The position numbers and the translations under genes are program-made. The notes under the pieces were generated by a model. It had not been told where the DNA came from, made no database searches, and saw only the letters and a program-made list of their open reading frames with translations. DNA of 64,000 bases from Fuerstiella sp. (GTDB lineage Bacteria; Planctomycetota; Planctomycetia; Planctomycetales; Planctomycetaceae), in the NCBI GenBank assembly GCA_022447185.1, contig JAKVAY010000052.1:1-64000 (forward strand), read 5' to 3'. Positions 38,410 through 46,311 of this stretch are shown here, piece by piece. Every line of letters starts with the position of its first letter. The first letter of the stretch is position 1.

Positions 38410-38937
38410 TTAAATGGACTCAACCTGCCAGTGATCAAGCTCCACAGGGGTTGACCGACCAAATACCTCGATCAACACCGATATCTTTCCGCTGTGGTCA
38501 TCGATCTCTTCGATAGATCCCTCGAAATTTTCAAACGCCCCATCAGTGATTTTGACCATTTCACCCTGTGAAAACGGTATTTTGACTTTGGGAGCAGAAA
38601 CCGCTTCCTCTTCAACTTTGCCCAGCATCCGATCCACTTCATGCTGTTCCATCGGAATGGGCTTACCGGCTGAACCGGCAAAATCACCCACGCCACTGGT
38701 ATCGCGCACCAAATACCAGGTATCGTCATTCAAAACCATCTGAATCATGACGTATCCCGGAAACAGCTTTCGCTCACTTTCGCGAGCTTTTCCGCTTCGA
38801 GTGTCGACCACTTTCTCTGATGGAATCACAACCTCACCGAAGTCGTCCTTCAGGCCCTCCAGTTTTATTTTCTTCAGCAGTGCATCACGAATGGTCCTCT
38901 CACGGTTCGTCTGAACCTTGAGCACAAACCATCGCAT
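38410..38937 (-). CDS. nusG: Transcription termination/antitermination protein NusG
   Basis: NusG binds the RNA polymerase clamp and Rho or S10. The NGN domain starts [20 protein letters not shown] and contains [20 protein letters not shown]. The C-terminal KOW domain shows [21 protein letters not shown] list the ATG that opens the NGN domain (175 residues). In-frame ATG codons at 38970 and 39000 would add 11 or 21 residues; planctomycete NusG can have such extensions and no start has a strong ribosome binding site. It lies between secE and rplK. Confidence 0.94.
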   Translation of the reverse strand: MRWFVLKVQTNRERTIRDALLKKIKLEGLKDDFGEVVIPSEKVVDTRSGKARESERKLFPGYVMIQMVLNDDTWYLVRDTSGVGDFAGSAGKPIPMEQHEVDRMLGKVEEEAVSAPKVKIPFSQGEMVKITDGAFENFEGSIEEIDDHSGKISVLIEVFGRSTPVELDHWQVESI

Positions 38938-39131
38938 TTCACCAGAGAATTCTGATAGCTCATCCACCATCAACTGCAATCCCAACGCGGCTACCGCCAT
39001 GGAAGCGAGGTATCCTGATGACGCAAACGTGACATTGCAACCTGCCGGTGGCGACAATCGACAGTTTGACAAACTCCCAAAACCAACAATCCAACCTCAC
39101 GTGATCTCAAAACCTCAGCCGCCGGCGGCGA

Positions 39132-39581
39132 TCAATAATCAATAAATCCGAGGAATTTAAACAACCATTTCCAGACGAAGTCCGCCACGGTGAGGAATAT
39201 TCCAAGGGATACCATGACGACAATAACCACAATCGTTGCCTGTACGACCTGCTGCTTTCCGGGCCACACGACTCGTTCCAATTCCGCTTCGACCGAAATC
39301 AAAAAGTCTGCAAACTTTGGAAAATTGATCACACGGAACGAAATCCAGCAACATATGGCCCAAACAGCCAGTGGCACACCAACACGAATATACTGAGCAA
39401 TTTGCGGACTGTCCGCCATTACCCCCTGCAGTTGACCGGCCAGCGCAACAGCCCCAAACCCGGACAACACCGCCAGGGAAATGAACGTTGAGCGGCGCAC
39501 CATACGTCCCTGACGCGACTTATACAGTGCGAATCGAAACAACTCGGGGAGTATGTCGATCCCCATACCTTTGCTTGACAT
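39132..39581 (-). CDS. secE: Preprotein translocase subunit SecE, three-segment form
   Basis: SecE clamps SecY in the membrane. The 149-residue product is longer than the minimal 60-residue form and has three hydrophobic segments (near 33-52, 66-88 and 114-138). The conserved amphipathic stretch ISVEAELERVVWPGKQQVVQ precedes the last one, which is the essential part. It follows the tRNA-Trp gene by 40 bases and precedes nusG, the classical order. Confidence 0.93.
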   Translation of the reverse strand: MSSKGMGIDILPELFRFALYKSRQGRMVRRSTFISLAVLSGFGAVALAGQLQGVMADSPQIAQYIRVGVPLAVWAICCWISFRVINFPKFADFLISVEAELERVVWPGKQQVVQATIVVIVVMVSLGIFLTVADFVWKWLFKFLGFIDY

Positions 39582-39621
39582 CAGCTCCGGCCTTTCAGGC
39601 TAACCCGCACGGCACCCGAAA

Positions 39622-39695
<74 letters not shown>

Positions 39696-39710
39696 AACAC
39701 GAACGGCTCT

Positions 39711-39863
39711 TCACTTTTTGCGAGACTCTTTGTGAAGGGTGTGCCGACGAAGCTTCGGACAGTATTTCATCAGCTGCAGCCGCTCCGAGCCACGAGTTTC
39801 CTTGATGATGCGGTAATTTCGCATCCCGGACTCGGTGCATTCCAGCCATACATACTCTCGCAC
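39711..39863 (-). CDS. rpmG: 50S ribosomal protein L33, GTG start, partial loss of zinc ligands
   Basis: The 50-residue product reads VREYVWLECTESGMRNYRII (GTG start as Met) and ends KYCPKLRRHTLHKESRKK, an L33 pattern. The GTG at 39861-39863 has GGAGG six bases before the codon, better than any longer reading. In the zinc form L33 has two CxxC pairs; here each pair keeps only its first Cys (ECTES and YCPKL), so zinc binding is probably lost. It lies between tuf and tRNA-Trp. Confidence 0.93.
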   Translation of the reverse strand: MREYVWLECTESGMRNYRIIKETRGSERLQLMKYCPKLRRHTLHKESRKK

Positions 39864-39935
39864 GACACCCCTCCCGAAATGAAAACTGTCCGTCCACCTG
39901 ACATGAACAGATAGTTTTCTGCCTATCATTCAACA

Positions 39936-41132
39936 CTATTCAAGAATCTTGGTTACAACGCCGGAGCCCACAGTACGACCGCCTTCCCGAATTGCAAAAC
40001 GGCTTCCTTCATCCATGGCAATTTGCTTGCCCATTTCCACTTCGAGTTTTACGTTATCTCCTGGCATGCACATTTCCGCGCCGCCCAGCAATGCCGTTGT
40101 ACCTGTCACGTCCGTGGTTCGGAAGTAAAATTGAGGTCGGTAACCGGTAAAGAACGGAGTATGACGACCACCTTCTTCTTTACTGAGCACGTAAACTTCA
40201 CACTCAAATTTCGTGTGAGGGTTGATTGATCCGGCAGTAGCCAAAACCTGGCCGCGTTCAATATCTTCCTTCTTCACGCCACGAAGGAGCAATCCGACAT
40301 TGTCGCCTGCGATTCCTTCATCAAGTGTCTTTTGAAACATTTCAACACCTGTGCAGGTCGTCTCGGCGGTTTCCTTCAGCCCGATGATCTCCACCTTGTC
40401 ACCGACGTTGATCCGGCCCTGCTCAATTCTGCCAGTCGCCACCGTTCCGCGACCTTCAATTGAGAAGACGTCTTCCACAGCCATCAGGAAAGGCTTATCA
40501 GCTTCTCGAGCCGGTTCCGGAATATTGGCATCCAAAGCGTCCATCAATTCGGTAATGCAGGCGCTGTAAGTTTCGTCTTCCGGATTATCCAGCGCCCCCT
40601 TGGCGTTACCTCGAACCAACGGAATGTCATCACCTGGGAAGTCGTATTTGCTCAACAACTCCCGAGCTTCCATCTCAACCAATTCCAGCAGATCCTCATC
40701 GTCGACCAGATCGCACTTGTTGAGGAACACAACGAGAGCCGGAACATCGACCTGACGAGCCAGCAGGATGTGTTCACGAGTCTGTGGCATCGGACCGTCC
40801 GCAGCCGAAACGACGAGAATGGCGCCGTCCATCTGGGCAGCACCAGTGATCATGTTCTTAATGTAGTCTGCGTGACCAGGGCAATCGATGTGGGCATAGT
40901 GACGCTGCGGTGATTCGTACTCTACGTGCGACACAGCAATGGTCACTGTCTTGGTGTCGTCACGAACGGTTCCACCCTTGGCAATGTCAGCATAGCTCTT
41001 GAAACTAGCCATTCCCTTGGCCCCCTGCACTGCCAGAATTGCAGCAGTCAGAGTTGTCTTTCCATGATCGATGTGACCAATCGTGCCCACATTGACATGA
41101 GGTTTCGTTCGTTCAAATGTTTCTTTTGCCAT
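39936..41132 (-). CDS. tuf: Elongation factor Tu
   Basis: EF-Tu delivers aminoacyl-tRNA to the ribosome. The 398-residue product starts [20 protein letters not shown], with G1 [10 protein letters not shown]3 DCPGHADY, G4 NKCD, and the C-terminal domain III ending [10 protein letters not shown]. The ATG at 41130-41132 gives the family N-terminus; the upstream in-frame extension of 53 residues runs into tRNA-Thr and is spurious. It follows four tRNA genes and precedes rpmG, as in the E. coli tufB locus. Confidence 0.98.
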   Translation of the reverse strand: MAKETFERTKPHVNVGTIGHIDHGKTTLTAAILAVQGAKGMASFKSYADIAKGGTVRDDTKTVTIAVSHVEYESPQRHYAHIDCPGHADYIKNMITGAAQMDGAILVVSAADGPMPQTREHILLARQVDVPALVVFLNKCDLVDDEDLLELVEMEARELLSKYDFPGDDIPLVRGNAKGALDNPEDETYSACITELMDALDANIPEPAREADKPFLMAVEDVFSIEGRGTVATGRIEQGRINVGDKVEIIGLKETAETTCTGVEMFQKTLDEGIAGDNVGLLLRGVKKEDIERGQVLATAGSINPHTKFECEVYVLSKEEGGRHTPFFTGYRPQFYFRTTDVTGTTALLGGAEMCMPGDNVKLEVEMGKQIAMDEGSRFAIREGGRTVGSGVVTKILE

Positions 41133-41249
41133 CTCCTGAACTCCAGATCGATCTAAGCCAGGACAGCCATGATGCCCGGCACAACCACCATTAAAAACGA
41201 AAACAGGTACCTCACACAAGGCACCACAAAGTACAAACCAATCAACAAT

Positions 41250-41322
<73 letters not shown>

Positions 41323-41339
41323 GTGAGAGACCCCATAGG

Positions 41340-41410
41340 AGCGGGCGATGGGAATCGAACCCACACCACCAGCTTGGAAGGCTGGAGTTCTACCGTTGAA
41401 CTACGCCCGC
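41340..41410 (-). tRNA. tRNA-Gly (anticodon TCC)
   Basis: The cloverleaf has acceptor GCGGGCG/CGCCCGC, D-arm TAGTTCAACGGTAGAACT, anticodon stem CCAGC/GCTGG with loop CTTCCAA, so TCC, and T-arm GTGGGTTCGATTCCCAT. It lies between tRNA-Tyr and tRNA-Thr(GGT), in the order glyT has in E. coli. Confidence 0.96.
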
Positions 41411-41485
41411 TTGACTGCCGGACACAAACCCGACCAACCAGCAGAACCGATCAATCTGAATCCGCGCCAGACAGAATCTGTGAGG

Positions 41486-41567
41486 TGGGGGCGGCAGGAT
41501 TCGAACCTGCGAAGGCTTCGCCACCAGATTTACAGTCTGGCCCATTTGGCCGCTCTGGAACACCCCC
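41486..41567 (-). tRNA. tRNA-Tyr (anticodon GTA)
   Basis: The gene has a long variable arm, as bacterial tRNA-Tyr does. The anticodon stem CCAGA/TCTGG encloses loop CTGTAAA, so GTA. The acceptor GGGGGTG pairs with CGCCCCC and includes one G-T pair; the discriminator is A. The T-arm contains GCAGGTTCGAATCCTGC. A sixth G upstream makes the 5' end uncertain by one base. Confidence 0.95.
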
Positions 41568-41640
41568 CTCAACGCCTGCAGCTACAGCAACAAAAAGGAA
41601 CGGCAAGCCGCTCCCACATACGCCTGCCGTAGTTCACGTT

Positions 41641-41713
41641 AGCTAGCGGTGGGACTCGAACCCACAACCTCCGGTTTACAAAACCGGAGCTCTGCCAATT
41701 GAGCTACGCTAGC
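41641..41713 (-). tRNA. tRNA-Thr (anticodon TGT)
   Basis: This is the first gene of the tRNA-tuf unit. Acceptor GCTAGCG/CGCTAGC, D-arm TAGCTCAATTGGCAGAGCT, anticodon stem CCGGT/ACCGG with loop TTTGTAA (TGT), T-arm GTGGGTTCGAGTCCCAC. A good promoter lies about 20 bases upstream. Confidence 0.96.
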
Positions 41714-42015
41714 GCAGACCGACCCCGGTGGCGAGCGTGGCAGTATAGCAATCGGTACATTGCAGGCAAGGCTGATCTCGGAAAGCTTTGGAGTCTTCCC
41801 ACCAGGGAAAAAACACGGTTTCCCGATCAGTAACGAACGCGAATTCCGAGGCCGTTCACGGGACAAGGGAGGTGCTTGCCGGTCGTCATCGGCACACGCG
41901 GCTGAACCGGGATAGGTGTCGGCGGCCAGGTGCGGTATCGATCCACTTCAGAGCCGACCAAATAAATTTCGGGCAACCGAGCACAGTGGAAACTCGAAAA
42001 CCAGAATCCCTGACA
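41714..42015. other. Intergenic region between the sigma gene and the tRNA-tuf unit
   Basis: The 302 bases hold no gene. The last 60 contain the promoter of the tRNA-tuf unit. No intrinsic terminator for the upstream sigma gene is evident. Confidence 0.6.
41742..41769 (-). promoter_or_regulatory. Sigma70-type promoter of the tRNA-tuf unit
   Basis: On the minus strand TTGCCT (41764-41769), a 16-base spacer and TATACT (41742-41747) form a near-consensus promoter. Predicted transcription start is near 41735, about 22 bases before the first tRNA-Thr. The GC-rich stretch after the -10 resembles the discriminator of growth-controlled stable-RNA promoters. Confidence 0.7.
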
Positions 42016-43680
42016 TCAAAATTCAGGGATTTCCACACGTTTGCGTCGAGCAATCTTTCGCATCTTGTCCAAAGTTCTTACTTCGATCTGTCGGACACGT
42101 TCTTTGGTCACTCCCAGACGATGCCCCACCTGCTCAAGCGTTTCGGGTTCTGTACCTCTCATGAGACCAAAACGACACGAAATCACCTTGCGTTCCCGGC
42201 CATCCAGCTCTTCCAGGATTTTACTCAGTGCTGTCCGCTGAGCAGAATTTGTGATTTCTGCGGCGAACTGATTGGCCCTCACGTCATCCGACTGATGAAA
42301 CACGTCTTCGTAGCCAGTCCGGAATCGATCATTTCGAGTGTATTCAGCAGGAACCGATCGTGCAAAGTTTTTCATGATCGCCCAGGAGGCATACGTCGAG
42401 AATTTGTTGCCCCGTGTGTAATCGAACTTCTCAATCGCCCGAATCAGCGACATGTTTCCGTCGCTGACCAATTCAAAGAAATTCACACCCGGATTCAGGT
42501 GCCGCCGGGCAATTGACACCACAAGCCGCAGATTCGAGCGAATCAGCAAACTCTTGATCTTAGCGATTTCATCCATCAGCGACGACAATTTCCGGACCAC
42601 TTGAGCAACCGGGCGACTGAGATCGAGTTCGTTCTGAAATTGACATGCCTGCATTTTTAGAAAGTTCATCAGGCGAAAATAGTGCTGTTCCTGCGGTTTA
42701 TTCAGCAGCGGCACCTGGTACAGATCTGCAAGATAAGCGGGCAGTCCGGAGGGTACCCGGACCGCTCTGGACTTTTCGTCATAGTCCGGTGCGTCCACAT
42801 AGATGACGGTCTCAGCACCCGGTTCGTGGAATTCAGGACTGTCCATGAATTCGATCGGAGTTCTCTTTAACCGTTCAGTCCGTACCGATGTGAGTACTGC
42901 TTTAATCGAGGACTTGGACCGACCGAATCTCCTCGCCAGATCGGCCACTGGAACTCCGTGGTCATGTAAATCAAACGCGAGTTCCTGATGTTTATCCGAC
43001 AACTGTCGGCCAGGATCTGCAAACAATGCATTTTCCGGGTGTTTTCGATCATAGTCACGTAGGGTGTAACGAATCGTTTCCGCTGCCCGAGTAAACTGGA
43101 GCCCAAGCCGCCGACTGACTGCCGTCAGGCCAAAACCACTTGCAGCGAGTATACGCGCCTGCAGAATCACCTGCTGTCGCTCGTCGCGGGTCATCTGCCG
43201 AAATGTTTGTCCTCGATCGATTTCACTTCGATGACTGGCAACGAATCGTTCGAGAGTATCCTGTGGGATCACCACACGCAGACGGCCGTTTATCTTCATT
43301 CGCCTGCTGGCCAGTCCGCGGTTTCTCCAACGATCGACTGTCTTTGTTGAGACGCTAAACCGATCACTGACCTCCTGCACGGTCAGGACAGATACTCCCG
43401 TTTCTACTGCGTCCTGCCCCAGACTCTCGGAAAGATCCTCAATCAAACAACGAAGATCGTGGAGCAAATCGTCGGCTGACAATGCGACGTCGGCCCGCGA
43501 ATCCGGCCGATAGCCCGTGATACGTTCACAGACGTCGCCGTAAGTTCGACTCTCTCCGGACTGCAGTTCTTCCAGGAGTGTTTCCGTCTGCGTAATCTGC
43601 CGGTGTCGTACAGGCTGCGGTGCAAAACGCCCCTGCTGAAACGCAAGTTGCGCTATCATATGCGAATGGTAACGTGTCAT
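42016..43680 (-). CDS. Sigma70-family RNA polymerase sigma factor with N-terminal HTH domains
   Basis: The 554-residue protein is an RpoD-like sigma factor only in its second half. Region 2 lies at about 365-445 (RSNLRLVVSIARRHLNPGVN and KFDYTRGNKFSTYASWAIMK). Region 4 lies at about 485-545 (TLEQVGHRLGVTKERVRQIE). Region 3 is short. Of the aromatic promoter-melting residues, the first Trp is kept and the second is Ala. Upstream, residues about 97-147 look like an excisionase/MerR-type HTH (VLTVQEVSDRFSVSTKTVDR), and further HTH-like segments lie near 170-205 and 230-265. The start has GGAGG seven bases upstream. It could direct a special regulon or be the lineage's form of a group 2 sigma factor. 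Confidence 0.85.
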   Translation of the reverse strand: MTRYHSHMIAQLAFQQGRFAPQPVRHRQITQTETLLEELQSGESRTYGDVCERITGYRPDSRADVALSADDLLHDLRCLIEDLSESLGQDAVETGVSVLTVQEVSDRFSVSTKTVDRWRNRGLASRRMKINGRLRVVIPQDTLERFVASHRSEIDRGQTFRQMTRDERQQVILQARILAASGFGLTAVSRRLGLQFTRAAETIRYTLRDYDRKHPENALFADPGRQLSDKHQELAFDLHDHGVPVADLARRFGRSKSSIKAVLTSVRTERLKRTPIEFMDSPEFHEPGAETVIYVDAPDYDEKSRAVRVPSGLPAYLADLYQVPLLNKPQEQHYFRLMNFLKMQACQFQNELDLSRPVAQVVRKLSSLMDEIAKIKSLLIRSNLRLVVSIARRHLNPGVNFFELVSDGNMSLIRAIEKFDYTRGNKFSTYASWAIMKNFARSVPAEYTRNDRFRTGYEDVFHQSDDVRANQFAAEITNSAQRTALSKILEELDGRERKVISCRFGLMRGTEPETLEQVGHRLGVTKERVRQIEVRTLDKMRKIARRKRVEIPEF

Positions 43681-44413
43681 AGTTGACCTCCTGCTTCATT
43701 CAATCATGCGGACCGCCTGTATTGGCTTCCGCGGTTATCGAAACTGAATTTGCAAAGCGTGTGCCATCGACTCCACACCTTCATGGTTGCATCCGGTCAT
43801 TGATCCTTTCCTGCTCGTCTTGAGGCACGGAGATTCAGTGATTTTGTACCTCGGAACTAAAACGAAAAAATTGCGTGAATTACGCCTAGACAATGCCTGT
43901 CAGGGGCTTACGCAGATTGTAAAAATGTTCGTAAAAACATGGCTTGGATTACATTTTGGACGGAATTTCCATGCTGGCCAGGTCGGTATCGAAACGGCGA
44001 TTTTTCACTCTGCAGGCTTGCCGCTTGCAGCAGCAGGAACGAGACACCAGCGCCATCACAATGATTACATAAGCCCCAAAAACAAGAACGAGAACATTGA
44101 ACGTCGATATTGGAATGGGACATGGTTACACCGGTCAGACTGTTGTCGCAATTTGCTCCACTATGGCGAAATCCACCGCAACTCGATCAACCGGACATTT
44201 GTCTGGAAAGACATCGCAAGTTCCGTAAATAGTTGCCACGCATTGACGAAGTCCGGGACAAATCTGGCGAACTTCGTCATCATTCGAGCGGAACAGGAAT
44301 TGCAACGCTATGCAATGAAAGAAACGTCAGTCCAACCAGGGTGACCAGGTCGGATTCTCAGTCAACAACGGTATTCCGGCGTCTGTTCCCCGCCCTTTTG
44401 CGAGTTTTTCCGC
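43681..44413. other. 733-base intergenic region
   Basis: Between the divergent sigma gene and the membrane protein. A 185-codon plus-strand frame (43787-44344) has no family pattern, is rich in rare-looking combinations and lacks a good ribosome binding site. On the minus strand near 43950-44110 one frame encodes a hydrophobic helix followed by Cys/Arg residues, but it has no usual start codon. I support neither as a gene. Confidence 0.5.
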
Positions 44414-44932
44414 ATGTTCCGCGAAGCAGCAACAACCTGCCTGTTGTTTGGAACCCTCGTGTCCTCCGTGGGTTTCGGAATGATTGTGCTCCATGTTATC
44501 CAGCGCCGAAATCATCTGGATACTGAGTCACTTTCCGACATAGACCGGCGATTTTTTGAACAACAATACAGTCGCCGGATGAAGACGTCGGCGCTGGCGG
44601 TGACTCTTGGTGCTCTGATCGGTCCGTTTGGCTACATCAGGGCACTGGAAAATTCACCTGTTTTTGCTACCTGCTACGTGATGGTGCCGTTGCTGCTTTC
44701 GCTCTGGCTGATCCTTCTGGCATTCAGTGATGCAGTGGCGTCACGGATTCATTCCAGTCGCGTTAACAGACATCAAAGAAAGCTGCGGGAGTCGCTGCAG
44801 GAATCGCTCATGGAGATCGAAAACGTCAATAATGATATCTCTATGGGACAATCGACTACGATGCACCCTGCGACTACCATTGATGTGCGACGGACAACCA
44901 GCGGTGCGAGACCACAGATCGAAGAGCGATGA
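44414..44932 (+). CDS. Small membrane protein, unknown function
   Basis: No family recognised. The 172-residue product has three hydrophobic segments (about 9-28, 58-77 and 86-108). After the first comes a basic and acidic loop (HVIQRRNHLDTESLSDIDRR). A charged C-terminal helix (about 115-145) could form a coiled coil, and a polar tail follows. The topology puts the helical tail on the cytoplasmic side if the first loop is inside. It is convergent with the DUF1552 gene, whose stop lies 8 bases away, and has no operon partner. Confidence 0.65.
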   Translation: MFREAATTCLLFGTLVSSVGFGMIVLHVIQRRNHLDTESLSDIDRRFFEQQYSRRMKTSALAVTLGALIGPFGYIRALENSPVFATCYVMVPLLLSLWLILLAFSDAVASRIHSSRVNRHQRKLRESLQESLMEIENVNNDISMGQSTTMHPATTIDVRRTTSGARPQIEER

Positions 44933-44940
44933 ATTCGGAC

Positions 44941-46293
44941 TCACACCGCCGAGAAGATTGAATTACTCAGCACGCCCGTGCTGTCGGCGAAAGACTGCTG
45001 CTGAATTCCCATCGATCTCAGGATACTGAGATAAACATTCGACATGATTGTTTCACCGTTGTGCCAGTAGGTGCCGTGCTGAAGTCCCATATTCGAGCCA
45101 CCAGCAATCAGCGTAGGTAGATTCCGTGGCCAGTGAGTCGTACTGGCACCACTGCCGTATAACATGATGGTATTGTCAAGCACACTGCCATTGATGTCTC
45201 TGTAGTGCTGCAGACGTTTGAGGAATCCAGCCAGCTGCTCACATAGAAAACGGTCGTACTTTGCAAATTGTAACTGGCCGTCTTTGTCCGCAGCGTGAGA
45301 CAGACTGTGGTGTGTGTGGGACAGACCCAGCCTGAGTGGAAATGTGTCACTAATTCCCATGCCATCCTCACGATTGAGCATGAAAGTCACCGAACGAGTG
45401 ATGTCCGCATCAAAAGCCAATGCAATCAAATCGAACATGTTGCGATAATAGTCGGCTGGTTCCGCCGCAGATGTCACATTCAGGTTAAGGTGCGAGTGAT
45501 CCTGAGATTTGAGTGGAACATCGATCCATTTTTCAGAGGCAATCAGACGCGTTTCGACTTCGCTGAGTGATGTCAGATACTGGTCCATTGTCGACCGGTC
45601 GGACCGTCCGAGCGTCCTGTTGAATGATCGGGTGCTTTCCAGAACCGCGTCCACCAGCCTGATTCGCTGTCGCAGCTGTTGACGCTGAGTTTCCAGTGAC
45701 GATCGGTCACCCTGAAAGAGTCGGTCAAAAATGAGCCGAGGACTATTCAATGCGGGAATTGGCTTTCCTTCGATGTTGTAGGAAATTGTCCCTGTCCGCG
45801 ACGAGAATCCAACACCCGCATCAACTGACAAGACCAGTGAGGGCTGCCGACAGTATTGTTTCGTGTGTAGCGCCACCACTTGATCAAGCGCGACGGAATT
45901 AAACGTACCACGACTCGAATCGTGTAATGGAGCAGCCGTGAGCCACATATCCGAACAGATGTGGGGATCAGCTCTGGACCCGTTTGGGTGATGGAGGCCA
46001 CCCATGAAGCTGAGTTGGTCGCGAAACGGAGCAAGTGGCTTCGTGGATTCTCCGAATTCAAAATCGCGACCTTTGACGTCGGGGAACCAGCTCCATTCAC
46101 TGATTCCGTGATCAGATTTCGGAAGAGACATGCCGTTCGCCGTATAGAGCGCACAGAACCGTTTGGGTATCTGCTCCGACGCCTCACGTCCCATCGCTTC
46201 CAAAACGGGTAACGCTAAACTGGTGCCCGCGAGACCTCGGAGTACGGCGCGACGATCAAGCTGAGTGCTTTTGGCCATTGATTGTTTACTCAC
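44941..46293 (-). CDS. DUF1552 domain-containing protein, Tat signal
   Basis: The 450-residue protein begins with a Tat-type leader ([21 protein letters not shown], with the twin Arg at about 14-15), then a long DUF1552 domain: [40 protein letters not shown] and [23 protein letters not shown]1552 proteins are abundant in planctomycetes and nearly always follow a DUF1592-type protein, as here (18-base gap). The start is GTG; the ATG five codons later is an alternative. The fold resembles sulfatase/phosphatase-like enzymes by annotation in related genomes, but no activity is proved. Confidence 0.9.
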   Translation of the reverse strand: MSKQSMAKSTQLDRRAVLRGLAGTSLALPVLEAMGREASEQIPKRFCALYTANGMSLPKSDHGISEWSWFPDVKGRDFEFGESTKPLAPFRDQLSFMGGLHHPNGSRADPHICSDMWLTAAPLHDSSRGTFNSVALDQVVALHTKQYCRQPSLVLSVDAGVGFSSRTGTISYNIEGKPIPALNSPRLIFDRLFQGDRSSLETQRQQLRQRIRLVDAVLESTRSFNRTLGRSDRSTMDQYLTSLSEVETRLIASEKWIDVPLKSQDHSHLNLNVTSAAEPADYYRNMFDLIALAFDADITRSVTFMLNREDGMGISDTFPLRLGLSHTHHSLSHAADKDGQLQFAKYDRFLCEQLAGFLKRLQHYRDINGSVLDNTIMLYGSGASTTHWPRNLPTLIAGGSNMGLQHGTYWHNGETIMSNVYLSILRSMGIQQQSFADSTGVLSNSIFSAV

Positions 46294-46311
46294 TCGCTGG
46301 GGGAAGCATCT

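Noticed and set aside
43945..44115. Minus-strand small membrane-helix frame (NVLVLVFGAYVIIVMALVSR)
   Set aside because: The hydrophobic helix is striking, but no ATG, GTG or TTG precedes it in frame; only ATT or ATA is available after a stop codon.
43787..44344. Plus-strand 185-codon frame between the sigma gene and the membrane protein
   Set aside because: No motif, no signal or membrane pattern, no ribosome binding site; composition looks random.
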